The notes under the pieces were generated by a model. That model saw only the letters and a program-made list of their open reading frames with translations. It had not been told where the DNA came from and searched no databases. From the NCBI GenBank assembly GCA_029243395.1, contig JAQWSE010000002.1:62001-126000 (forward strand): a stretch of 64,000 nt of DNA, given 5' to 3'. This DNA is from Paracoccaceae bacterium (lineage in GTDB: Bacteria > Pseudomonadota > Alphaproteobacteria > Rhodobacterales > Rhodobacteraceae). The position numbers and the translations under genes were made by a program. Positions 44,399 to 52,608 of the stretch are shown in pieces (positions within the stretch are counted from its first letter, which is position 1; the number at the start of each line of letters is the position of its first letter).

Positions 44399-45630
44399 CA
44401 ATTTTGTGCCTTTTCAAGTTCAAATGCGTCGTGGAGTATTTGAACTGCCAATTCAAGATATTTTCGATCAATTAACACGGAAATTTTGATTTCAGAAGTT
44501 GATATAACCTTAATATTTATATTTTCTTGTCCTAGTGCTTTGAACATGGTTTGAGCAACCCCTGAATGACTGCGCATCCCAATTCCAACTATTGAAATTT
44601 TAGCAACGTACTTATCTACGACCAACTTGGAATAATTGAAATTCTCGTTTGACTTCCCTTGCTCAAGAGCTTGGCTCGCTACATCTACTTGGGAGGTAGG
44701 GCATGAAAAAGTTACATCGGTTAACCCATCGTCTGATATATTTTGTATAATCATGTCTACGTTAATATTTGCTTTAGAGAGGCAATCAAACACCATCCCA
44801 GCCATACCGGGTTTATCCTTGATTCCCATTAGTGTAAGTTTTGCTTCATCTTTAGAACAAGTTATTCCTGAAACTATTCTTTTTTCCATAATATCCTCCT
44901 CATCACATACAAGGGTTCCAGAGCCTTCTACAAAACTGTTGAGTACCCTAAGTTTTACTTTATATCGCATGGCCAGCTCAACTGATCTTGTTTGCAACAC
45001 TTTTGCACCCAGAGAAGCGAGCTCTAGCATTTCTTCGTATGATATCTGAGCTAATTTCTTAGCGTTTTCGGTTATCCTAGGGTCAGTGGTAAAAACCCCA
45101 TCAACATCTGTATAAATATCACAGAGGTCAGCTTTAAAGGCTGCAGCCAAAGCAACCGCTGTGGTGTCGGAACCTCCACGGCCAAGAGTAGTTATTCTGG
45201 AATTAGAACTAATGCCCTGAAAGCCTGCAACCACTGCTACTTGCATTCCACTGTTAAATTTTTTAATTAAATTTTCAATATCAATTTCTTCAATTCTCGA
45301 ATTAGAGTGATGGTCGGTAGTTTTCATTGGAATTTGCCAGCCCTGCCAACTCCGCGCATTTATTCCCATGCTTTGTAATTGGAGAGCCATTAATCCTGCA
45401 GATACATTTTCCCCGGAAGAGACAATGGCGTCATATTCTCTGGCATCATACAATGAGGAGATTTCTTTGACCTTATCAATCAATTTGTTAGTGGTTCCAG
45501 CCATTGCTGAAACAGTGACGATTACGTTATTCCCATCTTCAACTTCTGATTGAATTCTTGAAGCGGCATTTCTCATTTTTGATAAGTCAGCAACTGAAGT
45601 CCCGCCAAATTTCATAACTAACCTAGACAA
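44398..45630 (-). CDS. lysC: Aspartate kinase
   Basis: 410-residue enzyme phosphorylating aspartate, the entry to Lys, Met and Thr synthesis. The kinase domain starts LVMKFGGTSVADL and holds GFQGISSNSRITTLGRGGSDTTA (key residues GRGGSDTTA, about 150-158) and the TDVDGVFTTDPR loop (about 175-186). Two ACT domains (about 265-410) should give feedback control by lysine and/or threonine. It is immediately upstream of and coupled to ptsP, an order known in Rhodobacterales. Confidence 0.96.
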   Translation of the reverse strand: MSRLVMKFGGTSVADLSKMRNAASRIQSEVEDGNNVIVTVSAMAGTTNKLIDKVKEISSLYDAREYDAIVSSGENVSAGLMALQLQSMGINARSWQGWQIPMKTTDHHSNSRIEEIDIENLIKKFNSGMQVAVVAGFQGISSNSRITTLGRGGSDTTAVALAAAFKADLCDIYTDVDGVFTTDPRITENAKKLAQISYEEMLELASLGAKVLQTRSVELAMRYKVKLRVLNSFVEGSGTLVCDEEDIMEKRIVSGITCSKDEAKLTLMGIKDKPGMAGMVFDCLSKANINVDMIIQNISDDGLTDVTFSCPTSQVDVASQALEQGKSNENFNYSKLVVDKYVAKISIVGIGMRSHSGVAQTMFKALGQENINIKVISTSEIKISVLIDRKYLELAVQILHDAFELEKAQN

Positions 45631-45691
45631 ATTCTTTCTCCCCCTTTTCAGAATTTCAGGTATTCTCTTCTAAGAATTGAGAATTCAAAAA

Positions 45692-46114
45692 CTAATTACT
45701 TTTTCTATCATGCCATGGCAGAGGAGTAATAGGAATTTCGTCTTCCAATAATGATTTCGCTTTTTGTAGAGTAGTTTTACCATAAATAGATCTCTCGTGA
45801 GATTCTCCTTCGTGGATAGCACGAGCTTCTTCAGCAAAATTGTCACCTACATATTCACAAGTACTTTCTATTTTTTTCTTCAATTCTTCAATTAAAGATT
45901 TTTTTCTTGGAGACTCTTGCAGTAGGGCTCCATTAACTTTTGGCTCTTTCTTTGATTTCACGCTAGGTGCCATTAACGATTTAGTAATTGAGGTACTTCC
46001 ACAAACTTCACAAGATAATAGCCTTGAAATTTTGAGCTTCTCAAATGCTTCGGATGAAGCAAACCAGCTTTCAGATTGGTGCAAGTTATTGCATTTTAGA
46101 CTGTACTTTATCAT
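45692..46114 (-). CDS. DUF1178 family protein
   Basis: About 140 residues. The MIKYSLKCNNLHQSESWF start with CxxxH and the SCEVCGS pair (about residues 31-37) form a likely zinc-binding ribbon. The C-terminal half, rich in Glu and Ile with YGKTTLQKAKSLLEDEIPITPLPW, matches DUF1178, an alphaproteobacterial family of unknown function. ATG 46114 gives the family N-terminus; an in-frame TTG at 46138 is possible. It lies 33 bases downstream of gcrA and may be co-transcribed with it. Confidence 0.85.
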   Translation of the reverse strand: MIKYSLKCNNLHQSESWFASSEAFEKLKISRLLSCEVCGSTSITKSLMAPSVKSKKEPKVNGALLQESPRKKSLIEELKKKIESTCEYVGDNFAEEARAIHEGESHERSIYGKTTLQKAKSLLEDEIPITPLPWHDRKSN

Positions 46115-46147
46115 TTTTTTGGGTTTCTTCGATTTCAAAAATGACCC

Positions 46148-46777
46148 TTATCGTGGCCTTCTTTCTCGCCTAGTGGAAACTGGTTGGAATGCAATAGCAA
46201 CATGCGTGCTGCAATAAGGTTTGCCATTCTCCGCTTGATGTCCACAAAACCAAAATTTATCAGTTGCTGGATCTCCAATCGGCCATTTACAAGTTCTTTC
46301 AGTAAGTTCCATAAGATTTAATTTTTTGGCTCTTTTCTCTAATTCAATCATATCAGCTAAGGCTTTTTTATCTAATTCAGATGTTTCAATATGTTCAGGG
46401 GATTTCGTTAACTGAATGTCAGAAATTTTCTCATTTTTGTTTAAATTTTCAGGATCTTTTAGGCTTTTATTTGACGTCTTTTCAACCTTTTTTCTTCCTT
46501 TTTTCTTTTCGATCTTGGCGTTCAGGCTTGTGTGATCCGAAATATCTGGAGAGATTGTTTCTCCCAAAGTAGATTTATTTGAAGTTCTTATTGAATTTCG
46601 TATATTGTTTTTATCATTATTACCTTCACTTCTGTGAGATAAACCTAATCTATGAATCTTGCCAATGACAGCGTTTCGAGAAACGCCCTCACCTAACTCT
46701 GTAGCTATTTGACTTGCACTATTACCCTTTTGCCAAAGAATGGTAAGTAACTGTACTCTGTCAGAGGTCCAGGCCAT
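46148..46777 (-). CDS. gcrA: Cell cycle regulator GcrA
   Basis: 209-residue GcrA homologue, a sigma-70-associated regulator of alphaproteobacterial cell-cycle genes that senses GANTC methylation by CcrM. The N-terminal DNA-binding domain MAWTSDRVQLLTILWQKG with RNAVIGKIHRLGL (about 35-47) is highly typical. A Lys/Asn/Glu-rich linker (about 55-155) is followed by the conserved C-terminal CKWPIGDP and FCGHQAENGKPYC cysteine pattern (about 167-195), which binds RNA polymerase. AAGGAA precedes the start. No ccrM is in the window. Confidence 0.95.
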   Translation of the reverse strand: MAWTSDRVQLLTILWQKGNSASQIATELGEGVSRNAVIGKIHRLGLSHRSEGNNDKNNIRNSIRTSNKSTLGETISPDISDHTSLNAKIEKKKGRKKVEKTSNKSLKDPENLNKNEKISDIQLTKSPEHIETSELDKKALADMIELEKRAKKLNLMELTERTCKWPIGDPATDKFWFCGHQAENGKPYCSTHVAIAFQPVSTRRERRPR

Positions 46778-47105
46778 ATTATTGTTCCTTCAATTTATTC
46801 ATAATAATCTTTACTTCATATAATTCATATATGCAAATAAACTAGTATCAAACATGATATTCTAATCAATTGAGGTTAGAACATTTTTTGTAAATAGTTT
46901 CGAATACTTAGAGGGCAATAAAAGGCTGTATACTTGCCCTGTTTTAGAATAACTTTGTAGATTGAAAGTAGAGCTCAACGAAGATTTGACCCCAAATCGG
47001 CCATTCAAGAATTTGTTTTTAGCTCTAGTTATACTAGCATATATTTTAGATGGTTTCTTTTGTTGCTTTATTGAAATTTTAATCAACCACTAGTATGGTC
47101 TTTTC
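46778..47105. other. Intergenic region between divergent gcrA and argD
   Basis: 328 bases with no convincing gene. A 74-codon minus-strand frame (46862-47086) encodes a Lys/Ser-rich peptide without recognisable features, and lies wholly between the two promoters. The region is very AT-rich near gcrA and should hold both divergent promoters; a candidate for argD is listed separately. Confidence 0.5.
47071..47099 (+). promoter_or_regulatory. Candidate argD promoter placing transcription start at the start codon
   Basis: TTGAAA (47071-47076) and TATGGT (47094-47099) are separated by 17 bases, close to the sigma-70 pattern. The expected transcription start, 6-8 bases further on, falls at or next to the argD ATG at 47106, and no ribosome binding site precedes that ATG. 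The match to consensus is only moderate. Confidence 0.35.
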
Positions 47106-48275
47106 ATGGAAAAATATTTACTTCCGACATATAATAGAACTTCAGTATCTTTTGTGAAGGGAAATGGAATATGGCTAGAGGCAGAAGACGGTTCAAAATA
47201 CCTAGATATTGGTTCGGGTATAGCAGTTAATATTTTAGGGCATTGCAATAAGGAATTGGTTTCAGCCTTGACAGATCAAGCCCAGGAATTGTGGCACACA
47301 TCTAATTTATACAGAGTAACCAAGCAAGAAAAATTGGCAGAAACTCTTATTCTCAATACGTTTGCTGACAAGGCATTCTTTACAAACTCTGGAACTGAGG
47401 CAATTGAATGTGCGATAAAGATGGCAAGAAAATTTCACTCGCATAATCAAGATAATAGGCATGAGATAATTTCTTTCGATGGGTCATTCCATGGCAGGAC
47501 CTTTGGTGCGATCTCAACCTCTAATGCCCAAAAAATGATAGAGGGCTTTGGTCCTCTTTTACCTGGATGTAAGTCTGTAGACCTAAAAGATGAAGGTTTA
47601 ATTATCGATGCGATTACAGCAAATACTGCTGCAGTAATAATAGAGCCTATTCAAGGAGAAGGAGGTATAAAAGTTGTCCCTGATGATAAACTTCAATTAT
47701 TAAGGAATATTTGTGACGAACTCGGGGTTTTATTGATATTTGATGAAGTGCAGAGTGGAATAGGTAGAACTGGCAGGTTATTTGCTCATGAGTGGAATGG
47801 AATTTATCCTGATATCATGACGATAGCTAAAGGAATAGGTGGTGGTTTCCCATTAGGAGCTTGTTTAGCAAGTCACAAAGCAGCAGAGGGAATGGAAATT
47901 GGCTCTCACGGTTCAACCTATGGTGGAAACCCTTTGGCATGTGCGGTTGGTTGTGAGGTACTTAATCAGGTGTTATCGAAAGATTTTTTGCCAAATGTAA
48001 GGAAAATATCGGGTTACTTTAGCCAGAAATTGTGTGGCTTAGTAAATGAGCATCCTTCGGTTTTTCAAGAAGTTCGGGGTACGGGCTTAATGTTAGGTTT
48101 AAAAACAAGATCAAAAAATCAATTAATAGTTGATGAAGCTTTTAAAAATGGCTTGTTAGTGATCCCTGCATCAGAAAATGTGGTCAGAATTTTGCCACCA
48201 CTTAATATAACTGAATCAGAAGTGGATTTGGCTATAGAATTGTTGAAAAAAACTGCTGAAGGTATTCAATCTTGA
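47106..48275 (+). CDS. argD: Acetylornithine aminotransferase
   Basis: 389-residue class-III PLP aminotransferase acting in arginine synthesis, converting N-acetylglutamate semialdehyde to N-acetylornithine. FTNSGTEAIECAIKMARKF (about residues 96-114), VIIEPIQGEGGI (about 178-189), LIFDEVQSGIGRTG (about 214-227) and the PLP lysine in TIAKGIGGGFPLGA (about 240-253) are all present. It overlaps argF by four bases. No Shine-Dalgarno sequence lies before ATG 47106. Confidence 0.95.
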   Translation: MEKYLLPTYNRTSVSFVKGNGIWLEAEDGSKYLDIGSGIAVNILGHCNKELVSALTDQAQELWHTSNLYRVTKQEKLAETLILNTFADKAFFTNSGTEAIECAIKMARKFHSHNQDNRHEIISFDGSFHGRTFGAISTSNAQKMIEGFGPLLPGCKSVDLKDEGLIIDAITANTAAVIIEPIQGEGGIKVVPDDKLQLLRNICDELGVLLIFDEVQSGIGRTGRLFAHEWNGIYPDIMTIAKGIGGGFPLGACLASHKAAEGMEIGSHGSTYGGNPLACAVGCEVLNQVLSKDFLPNVRKISGYFSQKLCGLVNEHPSVFQEVRGTGLMLGLKTRSKNQLIVDEAFKNGLLVIPASENVVRILPPLNITESEVDLAIELLKKTAEGIQS

Positions 48276-49177
48276 AAAATTTTATAGACATTAAAGAAAT
48301 TGGTTTAAGTCAGTTGAGAAACATTCTTGATGATTCAGCTTGTCTTAAGAAGTCTAGAACTAAATTGCTTCGGGGAGAGTTAGACACTGAACCAGCACTA
48401 AGTGGTCGAATAGTTGCACTTCTTTTCAAGAAACCATCAACTAGGACAAGATTTTCTTTTGATGTAGGTATAACCCAAATGGGTGGGAAATCCATCTCTA
48501 TTTCTAGCAGTGAAATGCAGTTATCAAATGCAGAAAAAATGACTGATACTGCTCAGGTTTTATCTCAATATGTTGATATGGTTGTTTTGAGAACTGATAA
48601 TCACCATGACTTGCTGGACTTAACAGAAAATTCTGCAGTACCAGTGATAAATGGGCTAAGCAATTTCTCTCATCCATGCCAAGTTTTGGCAGATATTTTT
48701 ACTTTTGAAGAACTTGTAGGTTCAATCAAGGGTAAAAAGGTTGCATGGCTGGGAGATGGAAACAATGTTTGCAATAGCTATGTACAAGCCGCAGAAAAAT
48801 TTGATTTTGAATTTGTATATTCTGGTCCAAAAACATTTGAACCTTACAACGTCCAGGGATCTCCTTACTATGGTTACGAAAAGGATCCAGAAAATGCTGT
48901 AGAAAGTGCGGATTTACTCGTTACTGACACCTGGTTTTCAATGCATCAGACGGAGGTGGAGAGAAGTAAAAGGGCGACCCTAATGAAGGATTATTGCATT
49001 ACTGAAGGATTATTAAGGAGTGCGAAGTCGGAATGCCTAATCTTTCATTGCATGCCCATCTATCGAGAAAAAGAAATTAGCACCCAAGTCGTGGACCAAT
49101 TTTTCAAAGTTTTTCTTTCTCAAGCCGAGAATAGATTGCATGTACAAAAATCAATTATGAAATGGTGTTTTTCATAA
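48272..49177 (+). CDS. argF: Ornithine carbamoyltransferase
   Basis: 301-residue enzyme making citrulline from ornithine and carbamoyl phosphate. The carbamoyl-phosphate motif STRTRFSFDVG (about residues 56-66), the FSHPCQVLADI motif (about 132-142) and the ornithine-binding HCMP (about 265-268) are intact. Start is a TTG at 48272 overlapping the argD stop (TTGA), so translation is coupled. This argD-argF order is familiar from Rhodobacterales, often followed by hslO, which is not found here. Confidence 0.95.
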   Translation: MKNFIDIKEIGLSQLRNILDDSACLKKSRTKLLRGELDTEPALSGRIVALLFKKPSTRTRFSFDVGITQMGGKSISISSSEMQLSNAEKMTDTAQVLSQYVDMVVLRTDNHHDLLDLTENSAVPVINGLSNFSHPCQVLADIFTFEELVGSIKGKKVAWLGDGNNVCNSYVQAAEKFDFEFVYSGPKTFEPYNVQGSPYYGYEKDPENAVESADLLVTDTWFSMHQTEVERSKRATLMKDYCITEGLLRSAKSECLIFHCMPIYREKEISTQVVDQFFKVFLSQAENRLHVQKSIMKWCFS

Positions 49178-49228
49178 AGTCTTTTTCATAAAATGGATTA
49201 AGTTAACTAGTCTTTGCACTATTGTATT

Positions 49229-50158
49229 TTACTTTCCATCGACATTGAATCCATCTTTTCCCAGTTGAAAATTACCATCCAAAGCTTGATATGCCCAGTC
49301 AGAACTTTTTTTCAATCCACCGAGAGGATAAATGTGTAGCCCTTCAATGCCAGTCTCAATACCATCTAAGTTGGATCTTGCTAAATCCCTTACAAGACGG
49401 TCAGGAGCCTGAGTCTTAATAAGATTAACCATTTTGCTCCCTTGTTTTTTAAGGAAATTCATGGAGTTGCCAATACCACAAGAAAGTGAATATTTAAGTA
49501 GCGTGGACAGTTTAGCTATACCAGGAACCCCAATAATAATAGGCAACTTGTTTCCTTCTGAATTGATATTTTTTGCCCAATTCAGTATGGTTTTTGAATC
49601 AAAGCAAAATTGACTGATGATAAAAAGGTTCGCATCCGTTCTTTCAGCAAATTGGTTTTTAAATATCAGAGCCTTACTAATTTTCTGGTTTGATATATCT
49701 GGACTGCCCTCAGGATGACCTGCGACCCCAATTTCAGTGATACCATATTTGTCAAAGATCCCAGTCTCTAATAAGCTTGCAGAATCAGGGTAGGGACCGA
49801 GCTGGTCCTTTCCAGCACCTGCAACTATTAAGATTTTCTTTATGTCAGCTTCTCCGGTAACCCTTTGTACATAATCTTCAAGCATTGTTTTTGAAACTAT
49901 TGAGCGAGCAGCAAAATGTGGTGCTGGGTTTAATCCTTCTTGGCGAAGTTTTCGTGCTGTTATTACAGTTTGATTATATTCAGTGCCAGGAAGAAATGTA
50001 ATGAAAACAGTTGCTGCGGGTCTGATGAATTCTGAAAAGTTAGTAATTTTTGATGCCCCAGAGGGAGTTGTTTCCAAAGAAAAATTTCGGAGCATTTTAG
50101 TGATGTATTTAATTTCAGAATCATCTGAAATCACCGAAGTGGCTTTGGTTGCATTCAT
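49229..50158 (-). CDS. Methylenetetrahydrofolate reductase family protein
   Basis: 309-residue TIM-barrel protein related to MetF. The N-terminal half (about 15-100) and GITEIGVAGHPEGSPDIS (about 158-175), the pattern around the folate-binding Gly-His-Pro, support the family, as does FIISQFCFDSKTI (about 200-212). It belongs to a divergent alphaproteobacterial branch often found with the PF13769-type gene and MetH-activation-type gene, both present nearby, and is probably not the housekeeping MetF. It is divergent from them. Confidence 0.8.
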   Translation of the reverse strand: MNATKATSVISDDSEIKYITKMLRNFSLETTPSGASKITNFSEFIRPAATVFITFLPGTEYNQTVITARKLRQEGLNPAPHFAARSIVSKTMLEDYVQRVTGEADIKKILIVAGAGKDQLGPYPDSASLLETGIFDKYGITEIGVAGHPEGSPDISNQKISKALIFKNQFAERTDANLFIISQFCFDSKTILNWAKNINSEGNKLPIIIGVPGIAKLSTLLKYSLSCGIGNSMNFLKKQGSKMVNLIKTQAPDRLVRDLARSNLDGIETGIEGLHIYPLGGLKKSSDWAYQALDGNFQLGKDGFNVDGK

Positions 50159-50422
50159 TATGTTTCCTTTGATTCCGAACCAAATCTAGCGATCTTGTCA
50201 TTAGATTGCGTGATTTGTTATTTTCTTTCTATAAGAGATTTCTTTGTGGTTTAATTTCGAAATTTATGATTATCGAAGTAATACTTTTGGTCAACAAATT
50301 AATTTCTTGATTTTGACTTTTCTAAAATAAGTTTTGACCAGCATTAATTTATTTAATAATGTATTTAATCGATATCTATAGGTGTTTATTAAGAAAAAAG
50401 TTTCTGATTTCTAGGAGTGAAC

Positions 50423-50710
50423 GTGGCTAAATTATCTGTTCTTTACTGGCGAGACATTCCAACTCTTGTAGAGGGGAGAGACAATGATGGAGTTAAGAAA
50501 GTGGAGCTCTCAAAGCGTTTTAGTGAGCTTGTGGATATGATCGCTATGCAAAAAGGGTTGGTTGGAACAGATCAGTATCTACAAAATTGGAAAAGGAAAA
50601 GACTTCCAGATTCTGATTTTTCAGCAAGTCAAAGTGTACATGATCTGGTGCAAGAATTTGAGGAACGATATGAAAAAATTAAAAATGATGCTCTAACCTC
50701 TCTAGAGTGA
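50423..50710 (+). CDS. PF13769-type conserved protein (annotated 'virulence factor' in related genomes)
   Basis: About 95 residues. The start MAKLSVLYWRDIPTLVEG and the WKRKRLPDSDF stretch match a small conserved family named Virulence_fact, common in non-pathogenic marine alphaproteobacteria and linked by gene neighbourhood to folate and corrinoid one-carbon enzymes. The name is misleading; function is unknown. GTG 50423 is preferred over GTG 50417, because AGGAG (50413-50417) sits 5 bases before it. It overlaps the next gene by four bases. Confidence 0.8.
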   Translation: MAKLSVLYWRDIPTLVEGRDNDGVKKVELSKRFSELVDMIAMQKGLVGTDQYLQNWKRKRLPDSDFSASQSVHDLVQEFEERYEKIKNDALTSLE

Positions 50711-51411
50711 TTTTCAGGTCAGTTGTGTTTAAAGCTTCAAAATTTGAAAGAATTTGGTTTTCAGTACCAGAAGTGAAGATTTCCCATTTACTTAGAATCC
50801 ATGGTTATAGGGAAGATCACAATATAAAACCTATTATTGAAGATGCGGCTTTTAGAGCGATTAATAGACTTAAGGTGAATTGTGCAGCCCAGGGAGTTTT
50901 TTGCCTTCAAGAGATACAAGACCTTGAGGCAGATAAACTGGTTCTTGTGTCAGGAATAGAATTCAAGTGCCCAGTTTTTGACTGCATGTTGGCTGAAAGC
51001 ACCCACATCATATCATTTGTTATAACTTTAGGTAATGAAATAGACAAAAAAATAGCTTCCTATTCAAAAGATGTAAATGAACCTTTGGCTAGTCTTTTTT
51101 TGGAAACTGCATCTAGACTTTGCTTAGAGCAAGTTTTGAGAACGGTACGATCAAAACTCATAAAATACGCTTCAATCAACGACATGAGGTTGGGGAACAG
51201 GTTGGCACCCGGTTATAGTTATAAATTACGCAAAAGTAATAAAAAGGCTATGTGGCGATTAGAAGAGCAAAGAAAGTTATTTGATACTTTTCAAGATTTC
51301 GATCTTCCAGTGAAGTTAATGGAAAGCTTTACTATTTTCCCTAGAATGAGCCGATCAGGTATCTTTGGTTTGCAAAAAGAGACCATCGATAGAAAAAAGA
51401 ATCCTAACTAG
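50707..51411 (+). CDS. MetH activation-domain-like protein (cobalamin-dependent methionine synthase activation family)
   Basis: 234 residues resembling the SAM-binding activation domain of cobalamin-dependent methionine synthase as a stand-alone protein. Support: MRLGNRLAPGYSYK (about residues 157-170) corresponds to the RPAPGYP motif of MetH, and KLMESFTIFPRMSRSGIFGL (about 205-224) to its LTESxAMxPxxSVSG end. The similarity is partial, since the Arg before AxPGY is shifted and the YPSCPDH loop is absent. It may help reactivate a corrinoid methyltransferase encoded elsewhere. Start is GTG 50707, overlapping the stop of the previous gene. Confidence 0.72.
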   Translation: MIFRSVVFKASKFERIWFSVPEVKISHLLRIHGYREDHNIKPIIEDAAFRAINRLKVNCAAQGVFCLQEIQDLEADKLVLVSGIEFKCPVFDCMLAESTHIISFVITLGNEIDKKIASYSKDVNEPLASLFLETASRLCLEQVLRTVRSKLIKYASINDMRLGNRLAPGYSYKLRKSNKKAMWRLEEQRKLFDTFQDFDLPVKLMESFTIFPRMSRSGIFGLQKETIDRKKNPN

Positions 51412-51449
51412 AAAAAGAAAATTAATTATTTTGGGGTTTGTCCAGATTG

Positions 51450-51536
51450 TGGTGCCCGCTGCCGGACTCGAACCGGCACGACTTTTAGGTCGAGGGATTT
51501 TAAGTCCCTTGTGTCTACCAATTCCACCAAGCGGGC
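51450..51536 (-). tRNA. tRNA-Leu (anticodon TAA)
   Basis: The minus-strand sequence begins GCCCGCTTGGTGGAATTGG and ends with an encoded CCA. The 7-bp acceptor stem GCCCGCT/AGCGGGC pairs perfectly, the anticodon loop reads CTTAAAA with anticodon TAA, and the long variable arm (CTCGACCTAAAAGTCGT region) is of the Leu type. The T-arm GCCGGTTCGAGTCCGGC is perfect. Length is 87 bases with CCA. Confidence 0.95.
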
Positions 51537-51596
51537 ATATCATTAAATCCTTGTTATTAATCGATTATTTATGATTTTTACTTCTTCTACTTTTTA

Positions 51597-51884
51597 CTAC
51601 TGCGTCACATTTGCGCCACCGATTGCGTCAACTCTAGCTGACATGCTATTGCAGATCCCTTGTAACATTACTGGGTTCAGATCAGCGTACTTCTGTGTGG
51701 TTGCGATGGTCTCATAACCTAACCAAAATTTAACCTCAGCTAATCCAATACCATCCTGTGCCAAGCGACTCGTACAGGTATGTGTGAGTGTATGCCAAAC
51801 GTCATCATTAAGGTCAAGAATGTTTCTAATAAATGCAGTGCTTGTACATTTACAATTTTGCTGATATAGAAATGATATTTTCAT
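51597..51884 (-). pseudogene. Tyrosine recombinase (phage-type integrase) C-terminal remnant
   Basis: A 95-codon frame resembling the end of a tyrosine recombinase: HTLTHTCTSRLAQDG (about residues 31-45) corresponds to HxLRHTxAxxLxxxG, and LGYETIATTQKYADLNP (about 55-71) to the LGHxxxxTTxxYxH end with the catalytic Tyr. The catalytic Arg is Thr, and the LGH histidine is Tyr. The N-terminal and most of the catalytic domain are missing, and no extension is found upstream before a stop. It lies 60 bases from tRNA-Leu, a common integration site. Confidence 0.72.
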
Positions 51885-52164
51885 AAAGTTTCCTAAATTG
51901 ATCCTACTCAGCTTAGCGATTTAGCTCATATCATGAATGTGCATTTGCTTTCCAAATAAGAATGTTGCTTTACTTTTGGAGTGGCAACCATTTGCTTAAT
52001 ACCAACTTAAGGATCAATTTTATTGCATAGAAAAGTTTTTTTGGGGGAGGCATCTGCAAGCTAATTAAGTTTCTGGCTTTGTTGGATCTTTAATTTCCTT
52101 GTCAATTTGTTAAGCTATTAATTCTATACCTTTAAAAGATTTATTATTATGTTGGGAGGTACAT
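51885..52164. other. Intergenic region upstream of the DUF2177 gene
   Basis: 280 bases between the integrase remnant and the DUF2177 gene. It has no recognisable gene; stops interrupt all frames that would extend the integrase remnant. A T7-G6 tract lies near 52037-52048. It probably contains decayed mobile-element DNA plus the DUF2177 promoter. Confidence 0.4.
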
Positions 52165-52566
52165 ATGTTACAGTTTGGGATCACTTATCTGGCTATGCTT
52201 ATATTTTTCATTTGTGGAGAAGTAATTGTTCTGACAAATATTATTCAACCATTGTTTTTTAAGCATATTGGCCATTTGATGAGAGAGAATACGAATTTTG
52301 TTCTCGCAGCACTTTTTTATTTGTTTTATGTTATGGGAGTTTATTGGTTTGCCACAAAAGCGGGTCTAAGATCAGATTCATTAATAGTTGCCATTTTTTC
52401 TGGAAGTTTCCTCGGGCTGATAGCTTTTGGAACATACGAACTTACCAATTACTTAGTGTTGAAGGATTGGAAAGCAATTCTAGTAATTGTGGATATCTTT
52501 TGGGGAATGCTAATTTCGGGAGTGATGGCGGCCTTTGGTTATCAAGTTTATAAATGGTTAGAATAA
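52165..52566 (+). CDS. DUF2177 family membrane protein
   Basis: 133 residues with four hydrophobic segments (about 5-25, 45-65, 74-94, 104-128). FGTYELTNYLVLKDWK (about 91-106) followed by VDIFWG (about 110-115) is the DUF2177 signature. Function is unknown. GGGAGG lies 6 bases before ATG 52165. It stands alone after about 280 bases of noncoding DNA and converges on metG. Confidence 0.85.
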   Translation: MLQFGITYLAMLIFFICGEVIVLTNIIQPLFFKHIGHLMRENTNFVLAALFYLFYVMGVYWFATKAGLRSDSLIVAIFSGSFLGLIAFGTYELTNYLVLKDWKAILVIVDIFWGMLISGVMAAFGYQVYKWLE

Positions 52567-52608
52567 CCTTTTTCAAAGGGGAAAAATTTTTAAATTAAGG
52601 TTCTAACG

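Noticed and set aside
46862-47086. 74-codon minus-strand frame between gcrA and argD
   Set aside because: No recognisable features, it covers the divergent promoter region and low-complexity AT-rich DNA easily gives such frames.
50159-50422. SAM-type riboswitch upstream of the folate/corrinoid genes
   Set aside because: I looked for conserved SAM-II or cobalamin riboswitch cores and saw none.
50423-50710. True virulence gene
   Set aside because: The family name comes from an old annotation; context is one-carbon metabolism in a probably free-living bacterium.
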